DNA of 7,752 nucleotides from Gemmataceae bacterium (GTDB lineage: Bacteria; Planctomycetota; Planctomycetia; Gemmatales; Gemmataceae): contig JADLBT010000313.1 in assembly GCA_020847555.1 (NCBI GenBank), forward strand, positions 1-7,752. Direction: 5' to 3'. A program made the translations under genes and the position numbers. Shown here piece after piece: positions 6,313 to 7,752 of the stretch. The notes beneath the pieces are model-generated. The model had not been told where the DNA came from. It saw nothing but the letters and a program-made list of their open reading frames with translations, and searched no databases. Within the stretch, counting starts at the first letter, position 1, and each line of letters starts with the position of its first letter.

Positions 6313-7738
6313 GCCGGTCGCGTACCCTCCGCCGGCGGCGCACCTGTGCCCGCCCGTCCCGTGTACCCCCGTAGAGGAGCAGGCGCCGGACGCCCGGGCA
6401 GCCCAGGCATGGCCGCTCGACCCGCGCCCGATCGACCTGCCGACGGCGCTCAAGCTGGCCGACGCCCAGAACCCGCAAATCGCCGTCGCCCGGGAGCGCA
6501 TCCGCGAGGCTCTGGCGCGGCAGGACCGGGCCGAGGTATTGTGGCTGCCGGACCTGCAGCTCGGGGCCACCTGGCTCCGTCACGACGGCCAGATCCAGCG
6601 CGCCACCGCCGAGGTTCTGACCATCTCGCGCAGCTCTCTGTTCGTCGGTGGCGGGCCTGGCCTGTCGCTGGAGCTGAGCGAGGCGCTGTTCGCCCCCCTG
6701 GCCGCGCGTCAGCTGACCAACGCCCGCCGGGCCGGAGCGGTCGGAGTCGCCAACGAACTCCTCCTCAACGTCGCCCTGGCCTACATCGACCTGCTCCAGG
6801 CGTATGCGCTGCAGCAGATCGCGGAGGAGGCCGAGCGCAACGCCCGCCACATGCTGGAGCTGACCGAGAGCCACGAGCGAGCGGGCAAGGGGACGGCGGC
6901 AGACACGGCCCGCGCCCGGACGGAGGCGATGGTCCGCCAGCGCCAGGTGGTGGAGGTGCGCGGCCGCATCGGCGCCCTGGCGGCCCGGCTGGCCCAGTTG
7001 CTGCGGCTGCCGCCGGACGTCCAGCTACGGCCGGTGGAGCCGGCCATCGTCCCGGTCGCCCTCGTCTCCGAGACGCTCCCGCTTCCTGAATTGATTGCCC
7101 ACGCGCTGCTGAACCGGCCGGAACTGGCCGAGAACCGGGCACTGATCGAGGCGGCTCTGGTGAACTGGCGTGCGGCGAAGGTGGCCCCGCTCGTACCGAA
7201 CCTGCAGCTGGGCTACGTGGCGGGCGGGTTCGGGGGCGGTCGGAATGAATTCTTCGGTAACTTCAACGGCCGCGGCGACGCGACTGCCGCTGCCATCTGG
7301 CAGCTGGAGAACTTCGGGCTCGGCGACCTGGCCCGGATCCGGACGCGCCGGTCGCTGTACAACCAGTCGGTCTTCCGGCAGCACGCCGTCGAGACAGAGG
7401 TGGCGGAGCAGGTGGTGCGGGCGTTTCGGTTGGCCTACACGCGCGCGAAGGAACTGGAGTTCGCCCAGCGCGGAGTACAGGCGGCGCGCGAGTCGTACCA
7501 CCTGAACGAGGAGCGCGTCCGCCGGGCGCCGGAGCAGGCTCGGCCGATCGAGTTGTTGCAGGCGATCCAGGCTCTCGCCCGCACCCGCCAGGATTACCTT
7601 GACGTGGTCGCCGAGTACAACCGCGCCCAGTTCCGGCTATCCACCGCGCTGGGGACGCCACCACCGTGCGCCTTGCCCGGCGCGAGTGCAGTGCCCACCA
7701 GCGTCCCCGTCGCGCCGCGGCCCACGGAGAAGGAGTAA
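6200..7738 (+). CDS. Outer-membrane efflux lipoprotein (TolC/NodT-type OEP family)
   Basis: This 512-residue protein would form the trimeric exit duct of the efflux system. The N-terminus is Arg-rich, followed by a short hydrophobic stretch and the lipobox LLAGC, predicting lipidation at Cys31 after cleavage. The mature start (HHALPPEPVAYPPP) is Pro-rich. Two OEP repeats follow. The first, about 73-270, begins PIDLPTALKLADAQNPQIAVARERI and contains the helical AGKGTAADTARARTEAM. The second, about 290-490, contains NRPELAENRALIEAALVNW and ends YNRAQFRLSTALG. The duplicated long helices with short strands are typical of TolC-like channels, and the length fits NodT-type lipoproteins. A Pro-rich tail closes the protein. 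The first 113 bases overlap the adaptor gene in another frame. The lipobox lies inside that overlap, so the overlap cannot be removed by a later start without losing the signal peptide. The stop TAA is 14 bases before the window end. Confidence 0.95.
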   Translation: MRKPMSTRPARRSSPRRFLRWLAVPGLLAGCHHALPPEPVAYPPPAAHLCPPVPCTPVEEQAPDARAAQAWPLDPRPIDLPTALKLADAQNPQIAVARERIREALARQDRAEVLWLPDLQLGATWLRHDGQIQRATAEVLTISRSSLFVGGGPGLSLELSEALFAPLAARQLTNARRAGAVGVANELLLNVALAYIDLLQAYALQQIAEEAERNARHMLELTESHERAGKGTAADTARARTEAMVRQRQVVEVRGRIGALAARLAQLLRLPPDVQLRPVEPAIVPVALVSETLPLPELIAHALLNRPELAENRALIEAALVNWRAAKVAPLVPNLQLGYVAGGFGGGRNEFFGNFNGRGDATAAAIWQLENFGLGDLARIRTRRSLYNQSVFRQHAVETEVAEQVVRAFRLAYTRAKELEFAQRGVQAARESYHLNEERVRRAPEQARPIELLQAIQALARTRQDYLDVVAEYNRAQFRLSTALGTPPPCALPGASAVPTSVPVAPRPTEKE

Positions 7739-7752
7739 CCCACTCCGAGAAG

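Overview
The window reads as high-GC chromosomal DNA from a Gram-negative-type bacterium. It carries a complete three-gene RND efflux system: inner-membrane pump, periplasmic adaptor and outer-membrane lipoprotein channel. Upstream of it lies the 3' end of a very glycine-rich repeat protein. I suspect a planctomycete, perhaps Gemmata-like. The reasons are the pump's N-terminus beginning MWLVKAAFANPY, the VDN motif in its fourth membrane segment, the pump-adaptor-channel gene order, and the dispersed GC-rich palindromes. This is inference from family resemblance, not proof.

Layout, all on the + strand. Positions 2-607 hold the end of a Gly/Tyr/Gln/Met repeat protein that starts before the window. 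It is closed by a strong intrinsic terminator at 639-678. Positions 608-1119 hold no convincing gene, but do contain a possible sigma70-like promoter (768-796) and a short degenerate copy of the pump's start region (871-903). The pump spans 1120-4332, the adaptor 4498-6312 and the channel 6200-7738. The window ends 14 bases after the channel stop codon.

The three efflux genes form one functional unit. The pump would take up substrate from the periplasm or membrane using the proton gradient, the adaptor would bridge the periplasm, and the TolC-like lipoprotein would be the exit duct. The substrate cannot be read from the sequence. The pump resembles the drug/amphiphile (HAE-like) branch more than the heavy-metal (CusA) branch.

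The oddities are structural. A 55-base palindrome sits in frame inside the pump gene and encodes about 20 proline/glycine/arginine-rich residues in a linker. A second element, 104 bases long with perfect 27-base terminal inverted repeats, overlaps the pump's 3' end and supplies its last ten residues and stop codon. It also fills most of the gap before the adaptor gene. The adaptor has an apparent 47-residue insert splitting its lipoyl domain and a proline-rich tail. That tail overlaps the channel gene by 113 bases in another frame. The pump also lacks two residues of the classical AcrB proton relay. I found no CRISPR array, RNA gene, transposase or phage gene.
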